Shown in pieces: positions 43,326 to 52,499 of a stretch of DNA of 64,000 nt. Position numbers and translations under genes: made by a program. Numbering within the stretch: the first letter of the stretch is position 1; each line of letters begins with the position of its first letter. The notes under the pieces are model-generated. The model did not search any database and was not told the origin of the DNA. It saw only the letters and a list, made by a program, of their open reading frames with translations. Source of the DNA: Chrysophaeum taylorii (taxonomy: Eukaryota; Sar; Pelagophyceae; Pelagomonadales; Pelagomonadaceae); contig JAQMWT010000534.1 of assembly GCA_029834535.1 (NCBI GenBank), positions 1 through 64,000 on the forward strand. Reading direction: 5' to 3'.

Positions 43326-43698
43326 CTAGGGACGCCAATTTCGTTTGGAAAAAAGTTCGGGAGTGCACTCTTTGGTCCACTCGGTAACACCATCCTTGGA
43401 TTCGAGCGTCTCGAAATGATTACAGTATTTGTCATCAGGTGATCTCGAGATGATTACAGTATTTGTCATCAGGTGAATAAAAATGCGGAGTATCATCCTC
43501 GGCAACATACGCCACTAGGTCTTCGAATTCTTGCGAAAAAGGGTGGAATCGGAGGAACCAAAACTGGTCTGCTGAAAAGACACCGTCGAAGCTCGTCAAG
43601 AGAGGCAGGCAACGGCCGAAAGGTGATGACAAACGGTCCGCGCCGTCGGGGCTTGTTTTGTGAGCTTCAGCAACGACGACTTGCGTATAGAACTTCAA
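43326..43698 (-). pseudogene. Unassigned ORF in block B intergenic region
   Basis: Reads KFYTQVVVAEAHKTSPDGAD, LTSFDGVFSADQFWFLRFHP, FEDLVAYVAEDDTPHFY and SPDDKYCNH in one frame (43698-43435), then in another DKYCNHFETLESKDGVTEWT to 43326. The two overlap because a 34-bp tandem duplication (ATGATTACAGTATTTGTCAT units) shifts the frame. Before the duplication this was probably one longer reading frame. Block A has the same duplication plus one further base. No domain recognised. Confidence 0.4.
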
Positions 43699-44123
43699 CG
43701 TCTCAGAGCATCAGCATGGGTGGTCTTGGGTAGCTGTCGCACCGACGGAGTGAGCAAAGTGTAGTCATTCGTAGGCTGACGACGGGTCTGGCGAAGCATA
43801 AGGCTGCGCGAAGACCGCTTCCAAGGGGGGGGGCGCGCGAGGACAACGAGATACTGGGCAACGAAATACTGGGCGGGGGAGGTCGCGACCCCCCAGCGCT
43901 AAAGTTTCGTGCCGAGGTGGAGGTCTGCGACCCCCCAGCGCTAATATTTCAAGCTGGGGGGTTGGGGTTCCTGGCCGCGCATCTACGCCTAAGCGCCTTT
44001 CTCTAGCCCTCGCTAGTCGAGGAGGTCTCATACGCGAGGGTAAACCTGCTTGCCAGGCGCCCCGGTCTTCAGAGCAAACGCGAGGGTAACTTGCCAGGCG
44101 CCCCGGTCTTCAGAGCTACTATT

Positions 44124-44693
44124 CTACGGACCGCCGCAAACTGAGACTCGGCGGCTCTGTCGGGGGAGAGCGCCTCTGAGAGCCTCGCGCTCTTCTCGGG
44201 CACGGGCGTTGAAGGCTCGGAGGATCAGAGGGAGCACCGCTGCAGAGAGATCACTGTGCCGTAGCGAAACGCGCGACAACGAGCCGTAATACTTGACGAG
44301 GTACTGAATGCGACCTGTTTTCGGCTCGGACCGCCTACTTCCTACAGTTTCAGGGATGCGAAGATCTGCCGCGATGCATGGGGGGCATGCCCAGGGTCCA
44401 AGCGGGAGGAGTTCGCCCTGAGCACTCGACGTGTGCGCCCATTGGGCTTCCTCGTGGTTACCGTCCGCACGCCAAAACCGTCCCTCCAGCCCCAAATGCC
44501 CTGCTGATCTGTAGCTTGGCCAGTAGAGACTGTCTGGCGCAGGAATGCCAGTCGTCCCGGGGGGGGCAAGCGCCAATAACAAACACCAGGGAGGAGGTCG
44601 CCGACCCCCAAGGGCTAAATTTTCATGCTGGGGGGGGGGGTTATGTCGTGTCCTCGCGCGCCCCCCCCCCCCCCTGGAAGCGGTCTTCTCCAA
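44124..44693 (-). CDS. Hypothetical 189-residue ORF in block B
   Basis: Open frame ending YLVKYYGSLSRVSLRHSDLS, LPLILRAFNARAREEREALR and VSVCGGP. The C-terminal half is also open in block A (34779-34516), which otherwise has a frameshift. The N-terminal half overlaps G/C homopolymers and may not be coding. No family recognised. Confidence 0.25.
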   Translation of the reverse strand: MEKTASRGGGGRARTRHNPPPQHENLALGGRRPPPWCLLLALAPPGTTGIPAPDSLYWPSYRSAGHLGLEGRFWRADGNHEEAQWAHTSSAQGELLPLGPWACPPCIAADLRIPETVGSRRSEPKTGRIQYLVKYYGSLSRVSLRHSDLSAAVLPLILRAFNARAREEREALRGALPRQSRRVSVCGGP

Positions 44694-44814
44694 GCCATGG
44701 TCTCCTTGATGGTTTTAAGTTCGTCTTCCTGTGCTCCTGCCGGTCCAGCCTGGCTCCCATGCCCGGGAGAGGTCCGAAATTAGTTAGTTAGTTGTGTGAC
44801 CGACAACAAGATTA

Positions 44815-44864
<50 letters not shown>
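44815..44864. repeat. (TCTG)n microsatellite, 12 units
   Basis: A perfect tetranucleotide run. The equivalent in block A (35222-35247) is short and interrupted. Confidence 0.92.
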
Positions 44865-45060
44865 AATAAGCTCCGCCGGCATTATTACGACCACCAAGTC
44901 ATAAGCAGCGTCGGTGCCGTATGCAAGGACAAACGAACGTCGCGGTCGCAAATCAAGAGCACAGGGAGTTCGTTCTAAGAGACCAGAAGCCTCGAAACCA
45001 GTCCTGTACCAAAGTCATGCTCGCGAGTGTGTGCAAGTGCTATTAAGCAACAGCGGGTTG

Positions 45061-48000
45061 TTACGAATGCGCTGTCGCGGACACTTGCAGCATAGCCCGG
45101 AGGTACGAGTCTTGTTCTTGCTTGCCGTTGAGGACGTTCCACTCAAAGAACGGAACGTGGGCAACGTTCCAGCCAAGCCGCCGCAACAGTCGAGACTTGA
45201 AACGCGTAGCGCCGTTCTCAACCCTCGTTCTCTTCAGGTAGTGGTATGGCCCGTCGACTTCGACCGCGCGCTTCGTGTCGGGTTGAGCCATGTCGAGCGA
45301 CAATCCCTCTTCGGTCACGTGCTCGAAGACGTGCGTCCAGCCAATTCGGTCGAGCGCGGTCGCAACGTCGCGCTGGAGTTGGGATGGTGATGGGTCCTGA
45401 CGTTGATACGCTTCCTGAAGCATCTGCTGGTGTTTTGACAGCGGGAAGTTCCGGTGGAGGTCGGGCCACTCGAGGTGAAAGTGCAGCGAAGCAAGGTGGA
45501 GCTGCGACAGTTCACGATAATCGAGGGCATCGAGATGAGTGACGGCGATGGAGGCGAGTTCGGCAAAAAACTCAGAGTCTTTTTTCCAGTCGACACAGGT
45601 AAACGCCCAAGCCGTGTTGGCGAGCTCCTGCGGATTGAACTCGGCCAGCCGCAAAGAAACCGCGTCGGCGATCGCCGCGAAGAGCTGAGGTGCTTCGATC
45701 CCCGCCGTCGCGAAGGCCCACGCCGTGTTGGCGAGGCCCTGCGGATTAAACTCGCCCAGCCGCGAAGGAGCCACGTTGGCGATCGCCGCGAAGAGCTGAG
45801 GTGCCTCGATGCCCGCCGTCGCGAAGGCCCACGCCGTGTTGGCGAGGCCCTGCGGATTAAACTCGCCCAGCCGCGAAGGAACCGCGCCGGCGATCGCCGC
45901 GAAGAGCTGAGGTGCTTCGATGCCTGCCGTCGCGAAGGCCCACGCCGTATTGGCGAGGTTCTGCGAGTTGAACTCGCCCAGCCGCGAAGAAGCCGCGCCG
46001 GCGATCGCAGCGAAGAGCTGAGGTGCCTCGATGCCAGCCGTCGCGAAGGCCCACGCCATATTGGCGAGGTCCTGCGGATTGAACTCGCCCAGCCGCGAAG
46101 GAGCCAGGCCGGCGATCGCCGTGAAGAGCTTACGCGCCTCGATCTTCGCCGTCGCGAAGGCCCACGCCATGTTGGCGAGGCCCTGCGGATTGAACTCGCC
46201 CAGCCGCGAAGGAGCCACGTTGGCGATCGCCGCGAAGAGCTGAGGTGCCTCGATGCCAGCCGTCGCGAAGGCCCACGCCGTATTGGCGAGGTTCTGTGGA
46301 TTGAACTCGCCCAGCCGCGATGAAGCCGCGCCGGCGATCGCCGCGAAGAGCTGAGGTGCCTCGATGCCCGCCGTCGCGAAGGCCCACGCCGTGTTGGCGA
46401 GCTCCTGCGGATTGAACTCGCCGAGCCCCGTTGAAGCCGCACCAGCGATCGCCGCGAAGAGCTGAGGTGCCTCGATGCCCGCCGTCGCGAAGGCCCACGC
46501 CGTGTTGGCAAGGCCCTGCGGGTTGAACTCGCCAAGCCCCCAAAGAGCCGCGCTGGAGATCGCCGCGAATAGCTGAGGTGCCTCGATGCGCGCCGTCGCA
46601 AATGCCCATGCCGTGTTGGCGAGGTTCTGCGGATTGAACTCGCCAAGGCCCGTTGAAGCCGCGCCAGCGATCGCCGCGAAGAGCTCAGGTGCCTCGATGC
46701 GCGCCGTCGCGAAGGCCCACGCTGTGTTGGCGAGGTCCTGCGGATTGAACTCGCCAAGCCGCGATGAAGCCGCGCTGGCGATCGCCGCGAAGAGCTCAGG
46801 TGCCTCGATGCGCGCCGTCGCAAAGGCCCACGCCGTGTTGGCGAGGTTCTGCGGATTGAACTCGCGAAGCCGCGACGAAGCCGCGCCGGCGATCGCGTCG
46901 AAGAGCTCAGGTGCCTCGATGCGTGCCGTCGCGAAGGCCCACGCCGTATTGGCGAGGCCCTGCGGATTGAACTCGCCCAGCCGCGAAGGAGCCACGTTGG
47001 CGATCGCCGCGAAGAGCTGAGGTGCCTCGATGCCCGCCGTCGCGAAGGCCCACGCCGTGTTGGCGAGGCCCTGCGGATTGAACTCGCCCAGCCGCGAAGG
47101 AGCCGCGCCGGCGATCGCCGCGAAGAGCTGAGGTGCCTCGATACCCGCCGTGGCGAAAGCCCACGCCGTGTTGGCGAGGCCCTGCGGATTGAACTCGCCA
47201 AGCCGCGATGAAGCCGCATCGACGATCGCCGCGAAGAGCTCAGGTGCCTCGATGCGCGCCGTCGCGAAGGCCCACGCCGTGTTGGCGAGGTTCTGCGGAT
47301 TGAACTCGCCAAGCCGCGATGAAGCCGCGCCGGCGATCGCCGCGAAGAGCTCAGGTGCCTCGATGCGCGCCGTCGCGAAGGCCCACGCCGTGTTGGCGAG
47401 CTCCTGCGGCTTGAACTCGCCGAGCCGCGATGAAGCCGCGCGGGCGATCGCCGCGAAGAGTTGAGGTGCCTCGATGCGCGCCGTCGCGAAGGCCCACACC
47501 GTGTTGGCGAGGTTCTGCGGATTGAACTCGCCCAGCCGCGATGAAGCCGCACCAGCGATTGCCGCGAAGAGCTCAGGTGCCTCGACGCGCGCCGTCGCGA
47601 AGGCCCACGCCGTGTTGGCGAGCTCCTGCGGATTGAACTCGCCAAGCCGCGATGAAGCCGTGTCGACGATCGCCGCGAAGAGCTCAGGTGCCTCGATACG
47701 CGCCGTCGCGAAGGCCCACGCCGTGTTGGCGAGGTTCTGCGGATTGAACTCGCCAAGCCGCGATGAAGCCGCGCCAGCGATCGCCGCGAAGAGCTCAGGT
47801 GCCTCGATGCGCGCCGTCGCAAAGGCCCACGCGGTGTTGGCGAGGCCCTGCGGATTGAACTTGCAAAGCCGCGATAAAGCCGCCGCTCCAGCGATCGCCG
47901 CGAAGAGCTCGGGTGCCTCGATGCGCGCCGTCGCGAAGGCCCACGCCGTGTTGGCGAGCTCCTGCGGATTGAACTCGCCAAGCCGCGATGAAGCCGTGCT

Positions 48001-49140
48001 GGCGATCGCCGCGAAGAGCTCAGGTGCCTCGATGCGCGCCGTCGCGAAGGCCCACGCTGTGTTGGCAAGCCCCTGAGGACCGAACTCGCCCAGCCGCGAT
48101 GAAGCCGCGCCGGCGATCGCCGCGAAGAGATCAGATGCCTGGATGCGCGCCGTCGCGAAGGCCCACGCGGTGTTGGCGATCTCCTGCGGATTGAACCCGC
48201 CAAGCCGCGATGAAGCCGCGCCGGCGATCGCGTCGAAGAGCTCAGGTGCCTCGATGCGTGCCGTTGCGAAGGCCCACGCCGTGTTGGCGAGCGCTTGCGC
48301 GCCGAACTCTTGAATTCGCCGTCGACAAGCACCGGCAAATGCCATCACGCGGCGATCGCGTTGCACGTCGCGATTTCGGCCTCGAGACATTTTGGCGACA
48401 CGGTGCGCGGCAGTCGCCAAGTTGCGAGCGCTGAATTCGTCGCCACGAGCCGCGACGAGCGAGAGAATCGTTTCGGAAGTCGCACCGCGGTCCGTCATCT
48501 GCTTCCCCCACTTTATTTGTTGCCATCGTGGTGCCTCGGCGCTGCTGGTTAGCGCGTGGCTCGAGGGAGTGTCGGCGCCGCGACCTTCGGAGTAGAGGCC
48601 ATGCCCAGTGCACTGAGTCTCACCCACTCGTCGTCGCGCCGGGGACTGGGAACGGCGCCAGTCTCTCTGACCACCGTCGCGCCGCAGGTGGTCGTGCGTG
48701 GCAGGTCGTCTTCGCTTCGGAGACCGGGAATAGAGGTGCGGCAAGTCTCGACCGTCATAGTCCTCGCCGCGGCTCCACTGGTTGTTGTTCGCAGCGTGGT
48801 CGGGGATTCGTCGTCGTCGTCGCATCGGCGAACGGTCTCGATTTGGACCGCGCCGCCGGTCGTCTCGCCCTAGACCAGCAGCTTCGTGAAGCCACGACGA
48901 CGACGACGACGGCTTTGGCCTTTTTTGGTGGTGCTCGTAGTACGTTGATGGCGAGTCGGCGCGTCGCCTCCTGAGTAGTAGTGGTGACGGCGGCCGCCCG
49001 TCCCATCCTCGTCGAGGACGGGCACCATCGCTGCTGCGCCGAGGATCGACCATCCGTCGACCGCGAGGTGATGGTTCGTCGACGTACCTGTTCTTCCGAT
49101 CCTCGTCGTGGCGCCTTTTTTTTTTGTGTTCGCCCTCCAT
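45061..49140 (-). CDS. RAP-domain HPR-repeat protein, 1359 residues, 24 repeats
   Basis: Twin of the gene at 35444-39643: same start context (ATG at 49140), same Arg/RS-rich head, same lead-in and same RAP end (about residues 1273-1334). Its array has 24 repeats, of which number 4 carries one extra residue (AAALSRLCKF). The first repeat and the last three (AVPSRL, NVAPSRL, ADAVSLRLAEF types) match the twin, while the middle repeats differ in order and type, with more AGIEAPQLF units. This implies internal reshuffling after duplication and possibly a different RNA target. Frame intact. Organelle RNA binding is inferred from the family. I see no clear transit peptide, although the Arg-rich head could hide one. 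Confidence 0.93.
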   Translation of the reverse strand: MEGEHKKKRRHDEDRKNRYVDEPSPRGRRMVDPRRSSDGARPRRGWDGRPPSPLLLRRRRADSPSTYYEHHQKRPKPSSSSSWLHEAAGLGRDDRRRGPNRDRSPMRRRRRIPDHAANNNQWSRGEDYDGRDLPHLYSRSPKRRRPATHDHLRRDGGQRDWRRSQSPARRRVGETQCTGHGLYSEGRGADTPSSHALTSSAEAPRWQQIKWGKQMTDRGATSETILSLVAARGDEFSARNLATAAHRVAKMSRGRNRDVQRDRRVMAFAGACRRRIQEFGAQALANTAWAFATARIEAPELFDAIAGAASSRLGGFNPQEIANTAWAFATARIQASDLFAAIAGAASSRLGEFGPQGLANTAWAFATARIEAPELFAAIASTASSRLGEFNPQELANTAWAFATARIEAPELFAAIAGAAALSRLCKFNPQGLANTAWAFATARIEAPELFAAIAGAASSRLGEFNPQNLANTAWAFATARIEAPELFAAIVDTASSRLGEFNPQELANTAWAFATARVEAPELFAAIAGAASSRLGEFNPQNLANTVWAFATARIEAPQLFAAIARAASSRLGEFKPQELANTAWAFATARIEAPELFAAIAGAASSRLGEFNPQNLANTAWAFATARIEAPELFAAIVDAASSRLGEFNPQGLANTAWAFATAGIEAPQLFAAIAGAAPSRLGEFNPQGLANTAWAFATAGIEAPQLFAAIANVAPSRLGEFNPQGLANTAWAFATARIEAPELFDAIAGAASSRLREFNPQNLANTAWAFATARIEAPELFAAIASAASSRLGEFNPQDLANTAWAFATARIEAPELFAAIAGAASTGLGEFNPQNLANTAWAFATARIEAPQLFAAISSAALWGLGEFNPQGLANTAWAFATAGIEAPQLFAAIAGAASTGLGEFNPQELANTAWAFATAGIEAPQLFAAIAGAASSRLGEFNPQNLANTAWAFATAGIEAPQLFAAIANVAPSRLGEFNPQGLANMAWAFATAKIEARKLFTAIAGLAPSRLGEFNPQDLANMAWAFATAGIEAPQLFAAIAGAASSRLGEFNSQNLANTAWAFATAGIEAPQLFAAIAGAVPSRLGEFNPQGLANTAWAFATAGIEAPQLFAAIANVAPSRLGEFNPQGLANTAWAFATAGIEAPQLFAAIADAVSLRLAEFNPQELANTAWAFTCVDWKKDSEFFAELASIAVTHLDALDYRELSQLHLASLHFHLEWPDLHRNFPLSKHQQMLQEAYQRQDPSPSQLQRDVATALDRIGWTHVFEHVTEEGLSLDMAQPDTKRAVEVDGPYHYLKRTRVENGATRFKSRLLRRLGWNVAHVPFFEWNVLNGKQEQDSYLRAMLQVSATAHS
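45605..48270 (-). repeat. 111-bp tandem array encoding HPR repeats (24 units)
   Basis: 24 units; one unit has an in-frame 3-bp insertion near 47880. In protein order the PQ-x-LAN residue is E G E G, N E N E N, G G G, N D N G, E N G D, N G G E. Confidence 0.93.
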
Positions 49141-49210
49141 CGCGACAAAAAACTCGCAGAGGTCCGTTTCAACCAGATAGACCGTTGAGGAGACAGGCGT
49201 AAAATTTCAA

Positions 49211-50719
49211 GCAACGTTGTGCATTTACTAAGAAGACCTGTCCTTCTCTACACTCCGACTCCGAATCGGACAGCGACGACGATGGCCGCCTGGCCGGCAT
49301 CACCGAAGCGTTAAAGCGTCGTCGTCGAATCGCGGCGATCGCCGCATTTGGTGCGTTTGACCGTGAGAACCGCTTTGGGCCGTCGGGGCCCAAGCTTCGT
49401 GTGTCGCGTAAAGAGTGGTATCATCACGTGCGGACGGAGGGTCCACGAAAATTTCGGCGAATGTATCGCATGGAGGTCGAGCATTTCAACAACGAGTTGC
49501 TGGAGTTGGTGCGGAGGGAGATACGGAAGACGCGAGACATCGAGAGAGCCGTGTGTGGTTCTTCTTCCGGGTCCGAGGTATGCGCCGAGGTCCGACTTGC
49601 GATCAGCATACCTTGCTGGGGGGAGCTACCTCGACATCTGCTCTAACTCTGGGGTGTTTTCTCCGGCTGAGTTTTATCGATCGATTTGGAGATGTGTCGA
49701 CGCCATAAACAACGCGTTCCCTATTGACTTCGCGCTGGACGACGAGGCGGAACTCGAGAAACTGGAGGCGGGCTGGGCTCGCAAGGCACGCCGCGCGGTC
49801 CTTCTTCGAGGCGTGGTGGGTGCCATCGACGGTTGCTGCAGAAAAACCCGGGCTGTGCTGTCCACAACCCCGTGCGTTACTACTGCGTTCTCTCAAGGAA
49901 AAGTTCGCACTCTTGCTCGTGGCCGTCTGCGACTCGGAGCGGCGCTTCCGCTGGTTTGACATATCGGCTACTCCGACGACGACGACGACGCCGCACGACA
50001 GTCTTGCATGGGCTAGTACGTTGCTCGGTCAGCGGGTGAGAAGTGGGCATCTGCCTGCCCGTTTTTTTCTCGTAGGTGATTGCGCCTTTACCAACACCCA
50101 CAGCATGATCTCGCCGGGCAAGGACGACGACTTCAACTTGGAGCACAGCTCGGTGCGCATCAATATCGAGTGCACCTTTGGCCTCCTCGTCCGTCGCTGG
50201 GACATCCTCTGGCGACCCCTCGAGATGGATTTCAACAAGCGCGGAGCCGTTGTTGGCTGTTGCATGCGCCTCCACAACTTCTGCATCGACAAACGCCTCG
50301 AGCTCGAAGAAGAAGAGTTGCGAAAGGAGGGCGAGGAGAGACTTGAGGTGCAGCCCGGCCGCCGCTGGAAAGCACCTCACGTCGATCGCGATGATGTCCC
50401 TGTCGAGAATCTCGATACCGCGTGTCGACGTGACTACTGTCGCGAGGGCTCGCGCGCTGCCGACGAGAGGTCCGATCCTACCCGGCGCACTATGACTCTC
50501 GAGGCGCTCCTCCGCGAGGAGGGGCTTCGGCGCCCTAGGTGGCGCCGAGAAGTAAAGTTAAGTATGACGAAAAGATTCTCCATCTCGGCGCAGTCGGTGA
50601 AGGTAGCAGGGGTGGGCCGGCTATACCTTGGGGCAGAGGGAGCGGAGGCGTGCAGAGGAAGTAAAGAACGTAAGGGGGTGTGTTGGTGGGCTGCGCCAAG
50701 AACAGTGCGGCGGGTTTAA
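49211..50719 (+). pseudogene. PIF/Harbinger-type DDE transposase, frameshifted
   Basis: Three frames carry one transposase in order. Frame from 49401: RKEWYHHVRTEGPRKFRRMY, VEHFNNELLELVRREIRK. Second frame (49590-49830): PAEFYRSIWRCVDAINNAFP, VVGAIDG (first catalytic Asp). Third frame (49870-50719): FALLLVAVCDSERRFRWFDI, HDSLAWASTLLGQ, FFLVGDCAF (second Asp), INIECTFGLLVRRWDILWRP (catalytic Glu), GAVVGCCMRLHNFCID. This is the DDE_Tnp_4 pattern of Harbinger transposases, which cut and paste DNA. At least two frameshifts. The element abuts block B. Inverted termini were not identified. Confidence 0.87.
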
Positions 50720-50772
50720 AGACCAATGGCCTCGTCGGGGATCTCCTCGTCTGCGTTGCTGCCTGCAAGATT

Positions 50773-52160
50773 CTAGAGGGTATCGGTATAGTCTTCTATG
50801 ACTTCTTTTTCGGAGGAGGAGGACCCCTCGTCCATCCGCGCAGGAGAGCGCCGAGCGACTGGGGGCGAGGGCGGGAGTGGTAGAGGAAGGTCTTCTGGTG
50901 GCTTCAGGATATCTTCAATTTCTTGCAGACGGCCTTGATAGTAAGCGAGCAAGAAGAGCTTAAGTCTTTTTTCTCCTTGATAGTGAGCGTCGAGCTTCGG
51001 CTGGAGCTTGTCAAACTCTTCCATCAGGACTATAAGTTGGAGCTCGCCTTGGCTTTCTGGCGCTTTGCCGTCTGGACAAAGATATCTTCATCAACCTTCT
51101 CGATGCGGACGGGCAATTTGAGGGCACCTACGAGCTTGTCGGTATCCTCGCTGTTGTTGCGCTTTTCCCCGAGCCCCGGTCCGACCTCACCGAAGCAGAA
51201 GACGTCGTAGACCTCGACCTGCCGTTGTGAGCGGCCGTGGCTGGCATCAGAGTCAAGCACGAGTGGAAGAAGCCGTACTTGGTGCCAAGCAGATACATAA
51301 AGTAGACCGTCTTGATGGCCTCGTCCTCCTTGATGAACGATTTAAGATCGGAGGAGGAGGAGGAGGAGAAGAAGAAGAAGACCGTACCGCTCCGTCCTTC
51401 CTCCGACATCAAACCGTCGTCCCCGTCGCCTCGGCCGGACGCCTGGAAGAACTTGGCAAAGATGCGCTGGCAGTCGGAGCGCAGCTTGGTATGCTCCTCC
51501 TTGAGCTTGGTCGCAGTGAAGGTGAACCCCTCGCGCGCCCTCGGGTTCAACTTCTGGACACGAGCTCAGGAACGTGAGAATCGGCGGCATACGGGTTGTA
51601 GTCGTCCAGTGCAGGATCGTTCGAGTTGTGCAGGTCTTGGCCAGCACCCCCCAGTACGAGTTGGTCTCCCAGGCGTCGAGTGTTTCTCGAGATGGTGTCG
51701 AGTCCCGCACAAGGTAGGGGTCTCGTGTCAGGACGATGCCCGTGTTCATCCGCGCTCGGCAGGGATCCTTCGACCAGTTCTTCTTCGTCGTTTTTTCGGC
51801 GGCGAGCGAGAGCTGCACCCGGCGGGTTGCGCCGGTTCGGGGACGCCACCGCAGTTGCCGCCTCACGCGCTGCGTCGACAGATGCAGCCTCTGACTGCAG
51901 ACGCCCTCCAGCTCCGACTCGGCCGAGTCACTCGGTGTGAACAGCGTTTCACCACTCCTCGTTTCCGCCTTCTCCTCGAGCCAAGCCACGAGCGCGGCCC
52001 AGTTCCAGCCCTTGCACCTGGGCTCCGGCACGCTTTGCTCTGCCGCCCGGCGGCGCTTGATCCACATCTCCACCACGCGATGTATTTTTTTGTTTTCCGG
52101 CCGAGGAGAAACCTTTCGGGGTATGACTCGCGTATTTCCGGAAAAGTGAAGAGCTGACCT
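50773..52160 (-). pseudogene. Convergent unassigned gene next to the transposase, frameshifted
   Basis: Reading leftwards: VVEMWIKRRRAAEQSVPEPR, WNWAALVAWLEEKAETRSGE, MNTGIVLTRDPYLVRDSTPS, ETLDAWETNSYWGVLAKTC (about 52095-51590); then LKEEHTKLRSDCQRIFAKFF and IKTVYFMYLLGTKYGFF (51510-51255); then VEVYDVFCFGEVGPGLGEKR and VRIEKVDEDIFVQTAKRQKA (51260-51030); then MEEFDKLQPKLDAHYQGEKR, LAYYQGRLQEIEDILKPPED and an acidic end at 50773. The pieces are collinear and probably one gene of about 450 residues. Harbinger elements often carry a second Myb-like gene. This one is tail-to-tail with the transposase, but I see no clear Myb domain, so the link is inference. Confidence 0.4.
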
Positions 52161-52499
52161 GGAAACTTCCGGAAATGTCCAGTTTTTTCCATTTCCATTT
52201 CCGGAAACTGGAGAGGAGATTTTCGGCCACCTGGCGGACTGAGCCCAAAGTGGTTGTAAAACGCTCAATAGAGACACGTGGGTGTCCACTACTGAGGTGT
52301 CGTCTGCGACCGGTGGTGTGAGCACGCAAGGCGTTCAGTGGTGCTTTTAGGAAAGTCTTTAAAGGTCGACTGTTGTAAGAGGGAGTGCGAACGTGAGCTT
52401 GCGGTTGCCTCGGTGGTTTGTTTGAGTGTTGCGTTTAACTTCGATTGCAATGCTATTGCAGCGTTTCAGTCGTAACGCTTTTTGAGAGCTTCGAGAGCA

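Larger units (their letters stand above)
41943..49210. repeat. Segmental duplication, block B (about 7.27 kb)
   Basis: Second copy of block A, same orientation. It begins right after the Helitron H3 terminus and ends next to the Harbinger-type relic. Differences from A: loss of one HPR repeat, expansion of TCTG repeats (44815-44864), about 190 extra bases at 43173-43360 and scattered substitutions. Confidence 0.92.

Noticed and set aside
30285-48270. Regular 111-bp repeats resembling a CRISPR or satellite array
   Set aside because: There are no spacers, the unit is a whole number of codons, and it codes a known helical repeat within a longer gene.
51312-52157. 281-codon plus-strand ORF
   Set aside because: It lies opposite the collinear minus-strand pieces, has Glu/Lys runs from a GAG repeat and shows no domain.
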